Source of the DNA: Paramecium tetraurelia
Lineage: Eukaryota; Ciliophora; Oligohymenophorea; Peniculida; Parameciidae
Reading direction: 5' to 3'
NCBI RefSeq assembly: GCF_000165425.1
Contig: NW_001799399.1
Coordinates: 506,909 to 570,908, forward strand
Length of the DNA: 64,000 nucleotides
Shown: piece after piece, positions 1 through 10,481 of the stretch
How the letters are laid out: every line of letters starts with the position of its first letter
Position numbering within the stretch: position 1 is the first letter of the stretch
Notes under the pieces: generated by a model
What the model was told of the DNA's origin: nothing
Database searches by the model: none
The model's input: the letters and a program-made list of their open reading frames with translations, nothing else
Made by a program: the position numbers and the translations under genes

Positions 1-513
1 TGGTAATCTATTTATTTTATTCCTTAGTCTGGAATTGCCAAGAGTGCAAAGGGTGGAAAAGGCGGAAAAGGAGGAAAAGGAGGAAAGTTTGGATCCGGTA
101 AGAATAAGAAGGCACCTCAATCTAGGTCCTTGAAGGCTGGACTTTAAGTACTTATTTTTTGAAAATTTAGTTCCCTGTTGGTCGTATTCATCGATATCTA
201 AAGCAAAGAGTATCTGCCAAAAACAGAGTAGGAACTACATCAGCAGTTTACACTTCAGCAATTTTGGAATATTTAACAGCTGAAGTGCTTGAGTTAGCAG
301 GAAATGCATCAAAAGACTTTAAAGGTTTGTAAATATCTAAATATTTTTTTAGTCAGAAGAATAACTCCAAGACATTTATAATTAGCCATCAGAGGTGACG
401 AGGAACTCGATATTCTCATCAGAGCAACAATAGCTGGCGGTGGTGTCATTCCTCATATTCACAAAGCTTTATTCGGAAAATAAACACCAGAAGTTGGTTA
501 ACCTAAGGAATGA
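1..513 (+). CDS. H2AZ: Histone H2A variant H2A.Z (5' end outside window)
   Basis: Nucleosomal histone that marks promoters. The first two bases are the TG of the start codon; an intron (3-27) follows directly, and two more lie at 148-170 and 325-352. Spliced, the product is 145 aa. The tail has repeated GGK steps, then the H2A fold begins ([14 protein letters not shown]). The variant-specific segment RGDEELD followed by [13 protein letters not shown] identifies H2A.Z, because canonical H2A has RNDEELN and VTIAQGGVLPNI there. The docking tail is short and ends GQPKE before TGA at 511. In the family the N-tail lysines are acetylated, and the Gly-Lys repeats would suit that. Exon sum is exactly 146 codons, so the model is firm. 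Confidence 0.95.
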
Positions 514-759
514 ATTATATATATATAATAATATTAATTCATATGGGAATTTAAGTATGATTCAAATTTAATGGATGTAGAAAATAAATTCAAATTTTAT
601 AATATGATTTATTCGTTTCTTGATGAAATAAGAAACAATAATAGATATTATATTTGTCGTTAAAAACTATTAATTTAATAATTATATACGAAAATAATTT
701 AATGAAATGTAAAATCGAAAGAAATTTTATAAACAATAAATATATAATTTAGCAATCTA

Positions 760-2213
760 TCATATAGCAAATGGCTAAGAATTGGCATGTCGTAGAACAG
801 GGGGTTATTAAATGGAGTTTGATGATTAATTTAAAGTTTCACTTCTAAAGTCAAGTCTCTCTTAATTTTGATCCTCCTCTGGTTCGGATTCTGTAGAAGA
901 AGACGAAGACTATTTTTCGATTAACTAATCTTTATCATCGATATTCTCGAAATCTTGAGTTTGATTATTAGTTAATCTGTATTTATCTTGATATCCATTA
1001 AGATTTGTGGAAAACTCGATAAATTGTCCTATTCCCTATATGATCTGGAATTCATTGAGCAATTTAATTAATTTTGTCATTCCCATTTGGTTTCTGAGGT
1101 CTTTAAACATCAATTTATAATTGTACAACTTCTTAACTGATGAATCTATACAAGAATAGACAAAGTTCAGTTCATCATTCAGGGTAATCTAAAATAATTT
1201 GAATATGAAATACTTCAGTAACACCACCGAAATAAAGGATTTTAGCAACGCAATTATTATTTTCAAGAATATTCTACAATTCTATGCTGCAAGTTTATTT
1301 CGATTATTCTGAAAGCGAAATAGCTTATTCTGCTTAAGAATATATAAGAGAATTTTCTATGTTGGGCTGTAAAATGATAATAATATCATGAGCATATTAA
1401 AGGTATTCATGCATAATGTTTCTTAGATTGTGTTTGGAATCAATAAAATACAGATTAACAACTACAACATCAATCTTATTTTATAAATCCATCTTTAAGA
1501 CCTTTAAAACATTTACATTCATTTTCTAGATTCCTCTATCTATTAAATCAATGTAGGTCTTATCAGATTCTAAATAATATATAGTTCTAGTATGACTAGC
1601 CAACTTTAGTAAAATTGAGCCAGTGGGATCATGAGCTAACAAAATTGAATTTGATTTGATCCTTTTATTAATTGTATCAACAATTGAGGGGTTGAGTAAT
1701 AAGGCTTTAAATTTGGTTTCGAATTCTCTGTCTTAAACGATCAAATACACATCTTTAAAAATTTTGATAATTGATTGATGTGATTGCATTTCAATCTGGA
1801 GATTACTTTGCCTAGCTAACAGGCCACCACAACGATGAAGTAATTTCATTTCTATATTATTGGAGTTGAATTCCTTTAATATAAACAAATTTGATTACGT
1901 CTGAAAAATTAGTTTTCTGTAAAAGTGATTATTTCTCTAGATAAGAGAGTTGTCTATTATAAATTTTATGACCTTCGTCTGAGTCGTTATCATATTGTCC
2001 CTATTCGAAGTAGTCAATTTCTTGAGAAGTGGTCTAATTGAGCCAACCTTCCTATTGATTTTGCATGGATATAAGAGTAATGGGTTTGGACCTTGGGATT
2101 TCCATCTGGGTGGAGAGTTTCTGCAATTTTTGATTTGATTGGAGAGGTTCTTCTCTAACACAGCCACAAAATAATTATTGAATCCAACTTGGTTTCTTTT
2201 ATTATTATTACAT
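760..2213 (-). CDS. Divergent TGS1-fold-like protein, start uncertain
   Basis: 464 aa if introns 1189-1213 and 2155-2188 are removed (exact multiple of three). Residues about 165-330 resemble the SAM-binding core of trimethylguanosine synthase: a GSILLKLA helix, an acidic YYLESD strand end, a hydrophobic VVVVNLYF strand, then YAHDIIIILQPNIEN and a final KILYFGGV strand matching the family's last strands. The catalytic S/N-PPWGG motif after the VVVVNL strand is missing, so cap methylation is doubtful. The C-terminus is an acidic, Ser-rich tail. The only ATG upstream of the conserved frame needs a 34-nt intron of weak consensus, and it lies one base from the start codon of the divergent neighbour, so the 5' end may be wrong. 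Family assignment is inferred from pattern only. Confidence 0.55.
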
Positions 2214-2214
2214 T

Positions 2215-2946
2215 ATGATATTAATCACAACATTAATAACATTAATACATGCAGCATATGATGGGACAGATTATCTGAAAGGAGAGGGTGATTTTGTCAT
2301 TGAATAAAATTGGATCATGAATTAGACAGAAGAATATTTAGAAACTGAATTTGTTACCGAAGGGAATGAGAAAGTAAAATTCAATTTATGAGTCTATGAA
2401 AGTTCTTAAAATTACACAAAAAGGCAGAATCAGAATTAAGTTTCAAGGACGGGTTTTATCATCTGTTTCAGGAATCCTAACCTTAGCACATCCGATTCTG
2501 GTTTGCATCAGGAAATAAAGAAATCGAAGACACAAACTTAAGATTAAAGGATACAGCCACTGATAAAACTGCAGTCTCATTTAGATGTGGATATGCAGGA
2601 TTTGTTAGAGTCAATGATAATTAGATGATCACTTTCTACAATAGTTCAGTTTCAAGTGAGGCAAAAATCATTTGGACCCAAGCAGACATCTTATTGAATT
2701 GGGATACATAAGAAGTCCTGGTCTTTATGAATGAATCATATATGGGATCTGCCAGTTTCTACCATACAGAAGTATTGGAATATATTTAGATAGGTGACAA
2801 AAGTGAATGAAGTTATGCTTTATAATTTAAAACCAGACACTACAAGTTGGTGGAAGAATATTAAAGTTTGCAAAGAGAGATGTGATAATTTCGAATTTAC
2901 TCAAATTGTTGTGATATGCTTTGCATTATTCATTTTATTATTGTGA
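2215..2946 (+). CDS. Secreted single-pass membrane protein, unknown
   Basis: About 218-223 aa. The N-terminus MILITTLITLIHA is a good signal peptide and the C-terminus has one hydrophobic segment (IVVICFALFILLL) directly before the stop, giving a type I topology. The lumenal part is beta-rich; its WDTQEVLVFMNESYMGSASF stretch recalls the LamG/concanavalin sandwich, but this is weak. The intron at 2465-2486 is convincing. One at 2374-2392 ends GAG rather than TAG. A third near 2794-2835 is required but its borders are ambiguous (19 or 34 nt); both choices keep the frame. It converges on the Rab gene with a 31-nt gap, which supports this stop. Function is not recognised. Confidence 0.6.
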
Positions 2947-2977
2947 ATAAATGATGATACTTTGTTAATTTTAATAA

Positions 2978-3677
2978 TCAGCATTTGCAATCATCGTCTT
3001 ATTTCTTTTTATTTTATTATTAAGAGTAATTACCTAATTTAATACCACAATCCTATTAATATTCGAAATGTTATCATACTTCATTAGTAAACTCAATTTA
3101 TTTCTTTTCGATTTTCTCAACTATGTCCATAGCTGTATTCTCGAACAATTAATCTATATTGTAATTGGTTTTTGCTGATGTCTCAATGTATTGCATTTTG
3201 TATTGATCTGCAAATGCCTTCGCTTGCACAGTTGATATTTTTCGACTTTGATTTATAAAATGTAATATATACTGGGATTCCAAATCAACTTTATTGCCCA
3301 CCAGCACTATTTAGCAATTCTAGGCAGCTTAATCATTGACTTCATTATACCACTTTAATACATTGTGGAATGATTCCTCGCTTGTGATATCGAAAACAAG
3401 AAATACTCCTATGGATCTACTCTATAGTCTCAATTCTATACCCTTTATAATAAGATCTCGTTATTGACTTGAAAGAATCCTATCCTGCTGTATCCCAAAT
3501 TTATATTTTTATTGTCTTCTCATTCTTTACAAAAATTTAAGATCCAAATTCAACACCTATTGTGGTGTCATGTTCATCTCGAAATTATTTCTCTGTGTAT
3601 CTCAACAAAATGCAAGACTTTCCGACACTTCCATCCCCTACTATAATAAATTTGAATAAATAGTGGTATTAAGCCAT
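2978..3677 (-). CDS. Rab-family small GTPase (Rab2/4/14-like)
   Basis: 215 aa. Vesicle-traffic GTPase with all nucleotide motifs: P-loop GDGSVGKS, switch I TTIGVEF, switch II WDTAGQDSF, NKVD and ETSAK. Switch regions IGVEFGSQ and SITRSYYKG are closest to the Rab2/Rab4/Rab14 group. Introns are 3417-3441 (needed to restore SYYKG-SIGVFLVFD) and 3053-3079. Without the second intron the protein would stop early and lack a lipid site; with it the tail becomes Gln/Lys-rich and ends DDDCKC, a standard CxC geranylgeranylation signal. That makes the 3' end firm. Exon sum is exactly 216 codons. The exact Rab subfamily is not certain. Confidence 0.93.
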
Positions 3678-3747
3678 CTAAATTATTATTATTTATTGTA
3701 AGCATTCTCAAATTATCACACTTCTATATTAAATTAATATGTAAATT

Positions 3748-4065
3748 ATGAACAACGTTGCAGCTCTCCAAATCCCATGACACATTAAATTTATCAAAAG
3801 ATTGAGTGTGAGGGCATGTAATTCAGCCTTCCTTGTGGAATTGAAAAGTAGGAAGAGAACTAATAAAGTTGAGATTGTCAACAAAAACTAAAGATTTAAA
3901 TCTATATTTAATTTAATAACATCCCAATATAAATAATGAGATAGATAAATGATTGTATTCATAGAAGCAATGAGATATCCTCCTGAATTTAAAGAAATCA
4001 TGAAAAATAGAGATTTCATTAATGTTTTTATGACTGATTAATGCTGTAAAAATCATTCGATTTGA
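3748..4065 (+). pseudogene. Possible small-gene remnant, frame broken by TGA
   Basis: One reading frame runs from an ATG at 3748 to TGA at 4063, interrupted by TGA at 3778 and 3937. The middle part is richer in G, C and varied residues (LSVRACNSAFLVELKSRK) than the flanking AT-rich DNA, and the last part (IEAMRYPPEFKEIMKNRD) also looks coding. No intron with usable borders removes the TGA codons. I do not recognise the product. It could be a decayed gene, two tiny genes, or chance, because TGA is the only stop and random open frames are long here. Confidence 0.3.
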
Positions 4066-4261
4066 TATTATAATAAACAAGATAGCTTTATACGGAATTA
4101 TTACTAGTTTTTGTGGACCTCCATTTTATTTGTATTTAAATCTATTCTATATTCAAAATTAGTTCAAATAATAGAGTTATTCTTATTTGACTTTACAATA
4201 TAATATTAAATTAATATAATACTATTAAATACTGAAGTATTTATAAGAACCCCCTTCAAAA

Positions 4262-4642
4262 ATGAGTTTAAATGCATAACTCAAACACACTTCAATTCTA
4301 AAATTAAAAATAGAATTTGAACTATAGAACACATAAGTGTCTCCTTATAAACAAAAAGAACTTTGAACAGCTGAAATGAAATCCTAGAGAAGCTTAAAAA
4401 TACTAAAAAAAATAAAAAAAATAACTCAAATCATTATAATTAAAGATGATGAACTTGGTTCTCCTCATAACACAAACTAATATTTGCTGACAAAGCATGA
4501 ACAATTAAATATTCACTTAGAAAAGGATTGTCAACCTCCAGGAAGCATGTTGCAATTCCTTTTGAACTGTGACAAGATCGTTTTCTCATCATCGGATGCT
4601 ATCACTTTCGACAAAATCTCAGATGCTTTAAAAATTACTTGA
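4262..4642 (+). CDS. Small unknown ORF with one in-frame TGA
   Basis: The frame opens at ATG 4262 and is interrupted only by TGA at 4364-4366; a second ATG at 4376 gives an uninterrupted 88-aa product. That part starts basic (MKSQRSLKILKKIKKITQ) and continues into an acidic segment with good codon mix (KDDELGSPHNTN, CQPPGSMLQFLLNCDKIVF). The composition is clearly less AT-rich than the DNA on both sides, so I think it is or was a gene. No known family is recognised. Start 4376 is the safer reading. Confidence 0.4.
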
Positions 4643-5622
4643 CATCTATATGAACAAAGTTATGAATATTTATACTTAAATATATATAAGATTATATGTA
4701 CCATTCATTTAAAATATTATCTACACATTTGAATATATGAAAGAATAAATAAAATATTCTAAGACAATATACCACAAATTTTAAAGATGAAATTCCATAA
4801 AATTTAAGATCTAACTATTTTCTCCCTCATATGTTATTATACTTCAAGAACAAATAGTAAAATTATTAATATAAATCTTCAATTGATATCTTTACTTCAA
4901 TATGTTAATTAGTTGACTATGTGCTAAAATTTCTATTCATTTTTTATTATTTTTATATAGAATTAAATATTAATCAATTAGTTAATAAAGATTATATCTC
5001 TATCTTTTTTTGGTGATAATTATTGATTAATATATGATACTTCATTTAATATAGTATCTATTCTGTTCTTGAATACTTGAATTATTTATTTTTAATATTT
5101 TCTTTTGGTTTATTTATTAAAGAATATATATAACTTCTAAATTATTGAAATTTTTAATCTATAGCTCAAATAGTATTCATTTTCTAATAAATTATTAAAT
5201 AAAAGCAAGTTGAAGAGAACCTAGAACGAAATACTAGATTTCATAAGAATAATGAAAAGTAATAAGTTTTTGGTTTGGACTTATTTTATCAAACAAGTTT
5301 TAAAAATTATTATATTGTTGATTGTATTAAATAAATGTTATATTTAGAACCTTATGAGAGTCTAAGAGCATCGACAGAAATTTACTTAATAATAATGTAA
5401 AATTTATTCATTGATATGAATGAAATAAGTAATCCAAATCAGAAGATGAATATTGAAAGTCATATAATTATCATTATAAATATGAATATATATAAAAATT
5501 AAATCAAAAATCATACTGAAGTTAGTTTACTATGTTATTGAAGTTAATTTCTTCTTTGTTTGTTAAATCTTTGTTAGATTAATAGCGAAACAATTAAATT
5601 AGATTTGTATTTTATGGGTTTT
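4643..5622. other. AT-rich gene-free stretch
   Basis: About 980 bases, strongly AT-rich, with stops and frame changes on both strands and no conserved stretch that I can see. It lies between a small ORF and the 3' end of the next minus-strand gene. No repeat unit, RNA gene or transposon feature was noticed. Confidence 0.5.
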
Positions 5623-7598
5623 TCATTATTCCTAATTATTTGGATACCTTTATTGCTCCATCACTTTAAGTTATTCTTTCTAATAAATAGATAATCTATT
5701 ATTCAGAATATCATTTACTTTTTATTCATTATCATTAACATTGTTGTAGATTAAAATAGCTATTACACTAATTGCTTCAACAAATTAGCGCTTATCAATT
5801 GTCTCAGTACTATTTAGAGATGCAATAGCTTTGAAAACATGCATAAGCTATCCTTTAGATACCATAGCATTTGCTAATTCAAAATCTGAACAAAATTTCA
5901 TGTATCCTGAAAGTGTCATTAAGTCTTTTGTATAGTGGTTATAATATGGTTCAAAATGTTCTTGCATAATTTCAAATAGTTTATTCTAAAGTATAATTAT
6001 TATGTAATACTATTCTTGGATCATCTAATATCATCATCAAAATCTGCAAAATATACTCTTGTTTTTCTATTCTTATTTATGTTTCAAGTGGTATCAAGAA
6101 TTGCTCAATTAATCCGCTTATATCATTGCCATTAAACTTTTCTGCTATCATTTACAATGAATTATAGAAATTTATAAAATCCATCTTGCCGTTTTAATTA
6201 TCATTGTCATATAATTTATTGACTTTAAATTTCGGACTTTTGGTTGAATCCAATTTCTTTTTAGGTGTTGATTAAATATAAAACATATCAGCATCTACTT
6301 AAGTGATCAAACTTCCAATAATACCACAATTTTAGAGAAGTTTTTTATATTTTATACTTTTTAAGTTTACTAAATTGATGGGTTCTCCTATTTATGAGTA
6401 ATATTCAAATATATTTCTTAATTCTTTTTCATAAGGTATTTAAGAATTAATTTTGTTTAATTTGTTATCTTCAACTAATTAGGATTGCTTTAAATTAGAA
6501 TTAAATTATTATTATTAAGATTAATAAACAGTAGAAATTCTACTCTACTTTGCAGAATTCACTCTGGTCAATCCCATTACTAATTAAGTTTACTCATTCT
6601 TTGTTTAATAATTTTACTTTGAAAAGTATTGAAATCCCAGTGAATTTTCCATTCTTTCTAGTAATTAAATAAATAAATCAAATCCACTTTGATTGTCTTC
6701 TTATACTTAATGAAATGAAATAATAATTAAACTCTCTACAAACTTTGAGAAATTAAATAAAAACTTTCCATCATTCTTTAAATTTAATATGGAATCTCTG
6801 TGGAACAAATCAAAAAATATCATCTAAGCCTTTGTCTATGTAATAATTAGAGGAATTATTTCAAATTATTATAGAAAATGCATGTATTAGCTTTAAATTT
6901 GAGAGACTTTTTAACTCTAATCAGAAAATATATACCCATGTATTTTACACAATAATCCTTAAACCTGAGATATGATTTCTAAGAATTATTCGTCAATTTA
7001 ACTTCGACAAGCCTCTATTCTCTTTAAATCATAGCCAAAATCTGTTTAATCATTTATTTTTTCATAGAGTTTTGATAAATGATTTTTATAAAGTAACACA
7101 AAAGACTTTGATTACTCTGGACTCTTATATAATTTAATAGCTATTTTCACAAGTAGATCTTTAAATTAGTCTAAGGTAAGAGTTTCTGTATTTTTTGTAG
7201 TTTAGAAATATAAGATATCGAGATCTTTGCTAGTTATTTCTAATCTGTAAAATAGTATAAATACCTTATGATAATATCTCAGCATCCGCCATAGATTTAA
7301 TAAATTTACTTGATTTTAAATATTAAATACTTGTTTTATTGCCAAATTAGACATAAAACATGAATATTATTCGAATATGCTAAACGATTACAGATTCCTG
7401 TTGTGCTTTTTGCTTTGAAACTTGGGATTGACTTAGCTTTTTTTCTTGTTACTAAAAGTAAGGTTTCTCTTTGATTTATTAAGGATTGGGGCGAACTATT
7501 GGAGGACCTATTCGAATGTCCTCGTATTTAGGTAATGGGTTAATGCCTTTGTGATTAAAAGCAGCTAAAAGTGCCGATTATTTGAGTGAACTAGACAT
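5623..7598 (-). CDS. p25-alpha/EF-hand-like modular protein
   Basis: 642 aa after removing introns 5986-6010 (TAG end) and 7309-7330 (AAG end); the exon sum is exact. The N-terminal 90 residues are basic and disordered. Two similar helical modules follow, one after LWRMLRYYHKVF and one beginning ELRNIFEYYSQIGEPINLVN with a KYKKLLQNCGIIGS core. This spacing resembles the p25-alpha (TPPP) or degenerate EF-hand folds found in many ciliate axonemal proteins; no intact calcium loop is visible. Start ATG at 7598 is chosen because the coding frame is continuous from there, but a coding-like tract lies further upstream on the same strand (about 7655-7965). A cytoskeletal role is inference. Confidence 0.7.
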
Positions 7599-8021
7599 AG
7601 TAGTTAACTGCAATAAAAATAATATTTAAATATTAATATAAATAAATTTACTCCTATTTTTAAACATCATTAATGACTAAAGTTTCTTTATTTTCAAAAG
7701 TAGAATCTAATTTTGGCTTTACTTTTATACCTTTCTGAGTTCTTAATACATAATTACTAATTAAAGTGAAAATATTTTAAACTTATATTTCCAGTGTGAT
7801 TACATTCTCTAATTAATTGGTTTCTCAAAAGGGATTATAAATTAGAAGTTTAATAGAAATTTAAATTTCTTGTTTAATTAATTATATAAACCAAACTACT
7901 TGAAGTGGATGAGTTGGCTTAAAAGAATTTAAATGATGTCCTTTTTTATAGAATTTCTATATTTCTTGAATATTTAGTGTTATAGAAAAAATAATATAAT
8001 AAAAATTTTTATAAATATTGG
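7599..8021. other. Intergenic region with a coding-like minus-strand tract
   Basis: Between two divergent genes. On the minus strand about 7655-7965 reads in one frame with coding-type composition (RTQKGIKVKPKLDSTFENKE) and would join the downstream gene through a 44-nt gap ending TGCAG at about 7612. It has one in-frame TGA (in NPF-TGA-ETNQ) and no start codon, so it looks like a decayed 5' part or an unrelated remnant. The rest is plain AT-rich DNA where both promoters must lie. Confidence 0.35.
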
Positions 8022-10018
8022 ATGTTTGAGTTAAATCCAAATGAATTAAAGTCATATCAAGAGAAATATGATAAGTTAATGAAGGCTAAGGTGACTCTGC
8101 ATTTTAAACAAACCAAAAAAATTTTGATTGGGCAATTTTCAGTCACGGATGCTCAGGCAGATTCTATTTTAAAAAAAGTATTCTCTAGTTAAAGTTCTGA
8201 TGAGCTGAATAAGGAAGGATTCTTTATGGCTCTGAGATATGTTTAATGCTTGCAAAATAAAGTGGACATAGAAACTTGTAATATCAATACAATTAAATTG
8301 CAATTTCCCCTTAGAGTCAATTGTAAATCAAGTTTGAAGAAGTCATTCTAAACTCCTTCCCATGAAGATATATTGGAGAAGTCAATGATTGCTCTGCAGA
8401 ATCTTTAGAATTTAGTAAAAGTTCCATCAACTTAAGAGAGGTAAAAAAGTCAAATTCATACATAAACAAGGGATAATCAAAATTAATAAATACAAAAAGA
8501 ATTAGAAAATATTGATTTGGAGAAAAATATGATTAATTTAGGAGGAATTCATTCTTTTCAATAGCAGATAAATTAGCCAAAAGCAGAAAACAGCATAATT
8601 CAGCCTTTTTTTGGTTATGAACAATAAATAATTAAGACCAATTTAGAAAGCTAAGCTTAAATGATGAAGAGTGAATAACACCTCATTACTGAGTTTGGAG
8701 TCATCGATGTAGGTTAAAATAAAAATAAAAGTTAATAACAACAGTCTTTGGAGGATCCTTTTAAGACCAATGGAATGCCTTACGACAATGATCAGACTTA
8801 GATGTAAGTAGCAAACGCAGTACCCAAAGAAATTAAGGAAAATATACCTGATGTGATTGAAATTGATGAAGATGAAGAAGAAGTAATTTTGAAGCATGAG
8901 GATTCAAAAGATATCTATGTATGGATTTCAGGTTATTAATAATTTAAAGATGCACCCTTCACTTAAACTTATTATTCATACAAGGTTTGTTCTGAAATAC
9001 TTACTGACCCGCTTAATGGTTCATATACTAAGTTTTAAGTTTGGAGGAGATACACAGATTTTAAGATGCTACAATAGTATTTTACATAGACTAAATTGGG
9101 AGATATAATACCAAGCTTACCAGAAAAGGAAGGGGTGTTAGCTAGTCTAATGAATATGGTGGTAGAAAACCCTGAGTTTATTTCTTAAAGGTAGGAGCAA
9201 TTACAATTGTTCTTGTAATATTCGACAAGGTATAAAGATGATTAGATATTACTGTAATTTTTAAGTAATGAGAAGAAATTTGATTTAATCTTGAAAGAAC
9301 TCAGGGTCATGAAGGGAGACAATTATGATGAGGACACATTTTTACCGGATCCTGATGAATTCACAAGAAAATAAAAATGGAAGGAACTTATTGCTGGAAA
9401 ATAAATAATTGAATTGTTTGATTATTTCAAGGGGAAAAAAGAAATTGAAGCAAAATTCTAGGAAGAATATCGTTAAGTGCAATAGCAATTTAAAATATTG
9501 GAGAATAAAAAGTTAGAATTAAGCAAATTCAAATAGTGTTTAAATTAATTTTATGATCCAATCGATAAGTTTTCTTCTAGTAGTTAGTTATAATAAACAT
9601 AAATTATATCTGAAGATAATATTCGGTAGGTATTAGAGACTTAAAAGCTATTTTAAGCTAATTGTAAGTATTTTATTATCTATCTTTAGATTCTAAACAT
9701 TAAAATCTTATTATGAATTAAGTTACACAGATTGAGTTTTAATTGAACAGTTTGACTTATAGTTATGAATAAATATAGAAACAAATCTACAAATGGTTTG
9801 ACGAAAAGAAAAGATTAAGAGAGGAAAAAAAGTCAAGCAAGTACTCATTATTAATATCTATTTATAGATTAGAGATACAAAAGAATGAGCTTGAGGAACA
9901 GAGATTATAGTTTGTGATTTCTAAAACCAATGAGACTTTGATAAAATTGGTCAAATAAATTACTGAGGATTTGAAAGGACTCTTAAAAGATTTTGTGGAG
10001 GAATTGACCCAGATTTGA
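8022..10018 (+). CDS. Sorting nexin: PX-BAR with EH-like N-terminus
   Basis: 647 aa, introns 9664-9689 and 9841-9867, exact exon sum. Residues about 293-400 form a PX phosphoinositide-binding domain: the basic VWRRYTDFKMLQQYF strand-helix and the proline loop IPSLPEKEG are diagnostic. The C-terminal 240 residues are helical and charged as in a BAR dimer. Residues about 35-100 (VTDAQADSILKKVFSSQ, GFFMALRYVQCLQNK) look like a single EH or EF-hand-like unit, which would be unusual in a sorting nexin. Between them lies a Gln-rich linker with an acidic patch (VIEIDEDEEEVI). Expected role: tubulating endosomes and sorting cargo. The N-terminal domain call is tentative. Confidence 0.88.
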
Positions 10019-10481
10019 AAATTTGACAAATTAATTCTGTTTTTATTATTTTAACTAAAAATGATGAGAATAAAATCTATAGTCTTTATGATATGTTAAA
10101 TCTTGACGGATGAGCAGATTTAATGAAATGACAAGTGGGATACAAATGGAATTTTCAAATAAACCGTTAATTCTATGTTGTTATGATTTGGATATATTGG
10201 ATAATGATCTAAAATCAAAATTTATCGACATAAGAAACATCAATATAATCTACTTTTCATATTGTTGTAATTGCAACAAAAATTAAAAGGGATGTATTAA
10301 GAGAGCGGGTATGATGTATTTTGAATTTGTGTTCTTATTTCAGGAATTCGAGTAAAAAAAGAATTTGAATTTAAATTCGGAATTGATATTGAGTTGATCA
10401 TAATTAAATAGTTACAGAAATGATTTAGTATTTTTAAACATAAAAAGAATGAATAAACAAATAAATTTTTAAATAATATTA
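10019..10481. other. Spacer with short coding-like fragments
   Basis: An ATG at about 10061 opens a hydrophobic leader-like stretch (MMRIKSIVFMICQILTD) that soon hits TGA. Further on, about 10190-10400 reads as a Cys-containing fragment (YFSYCCNCNKNQKGC) in another frame. No intron joins them. It may be a remnant of a small secreted gene, or the upstream region of the giant gene that follows. Confidence 0.3.

Noticed and set aside
2165-2167. GTG start for the TGS1-like gene
   Set aside because: Ciliate genes start with ATG, and the frame continues upstream.
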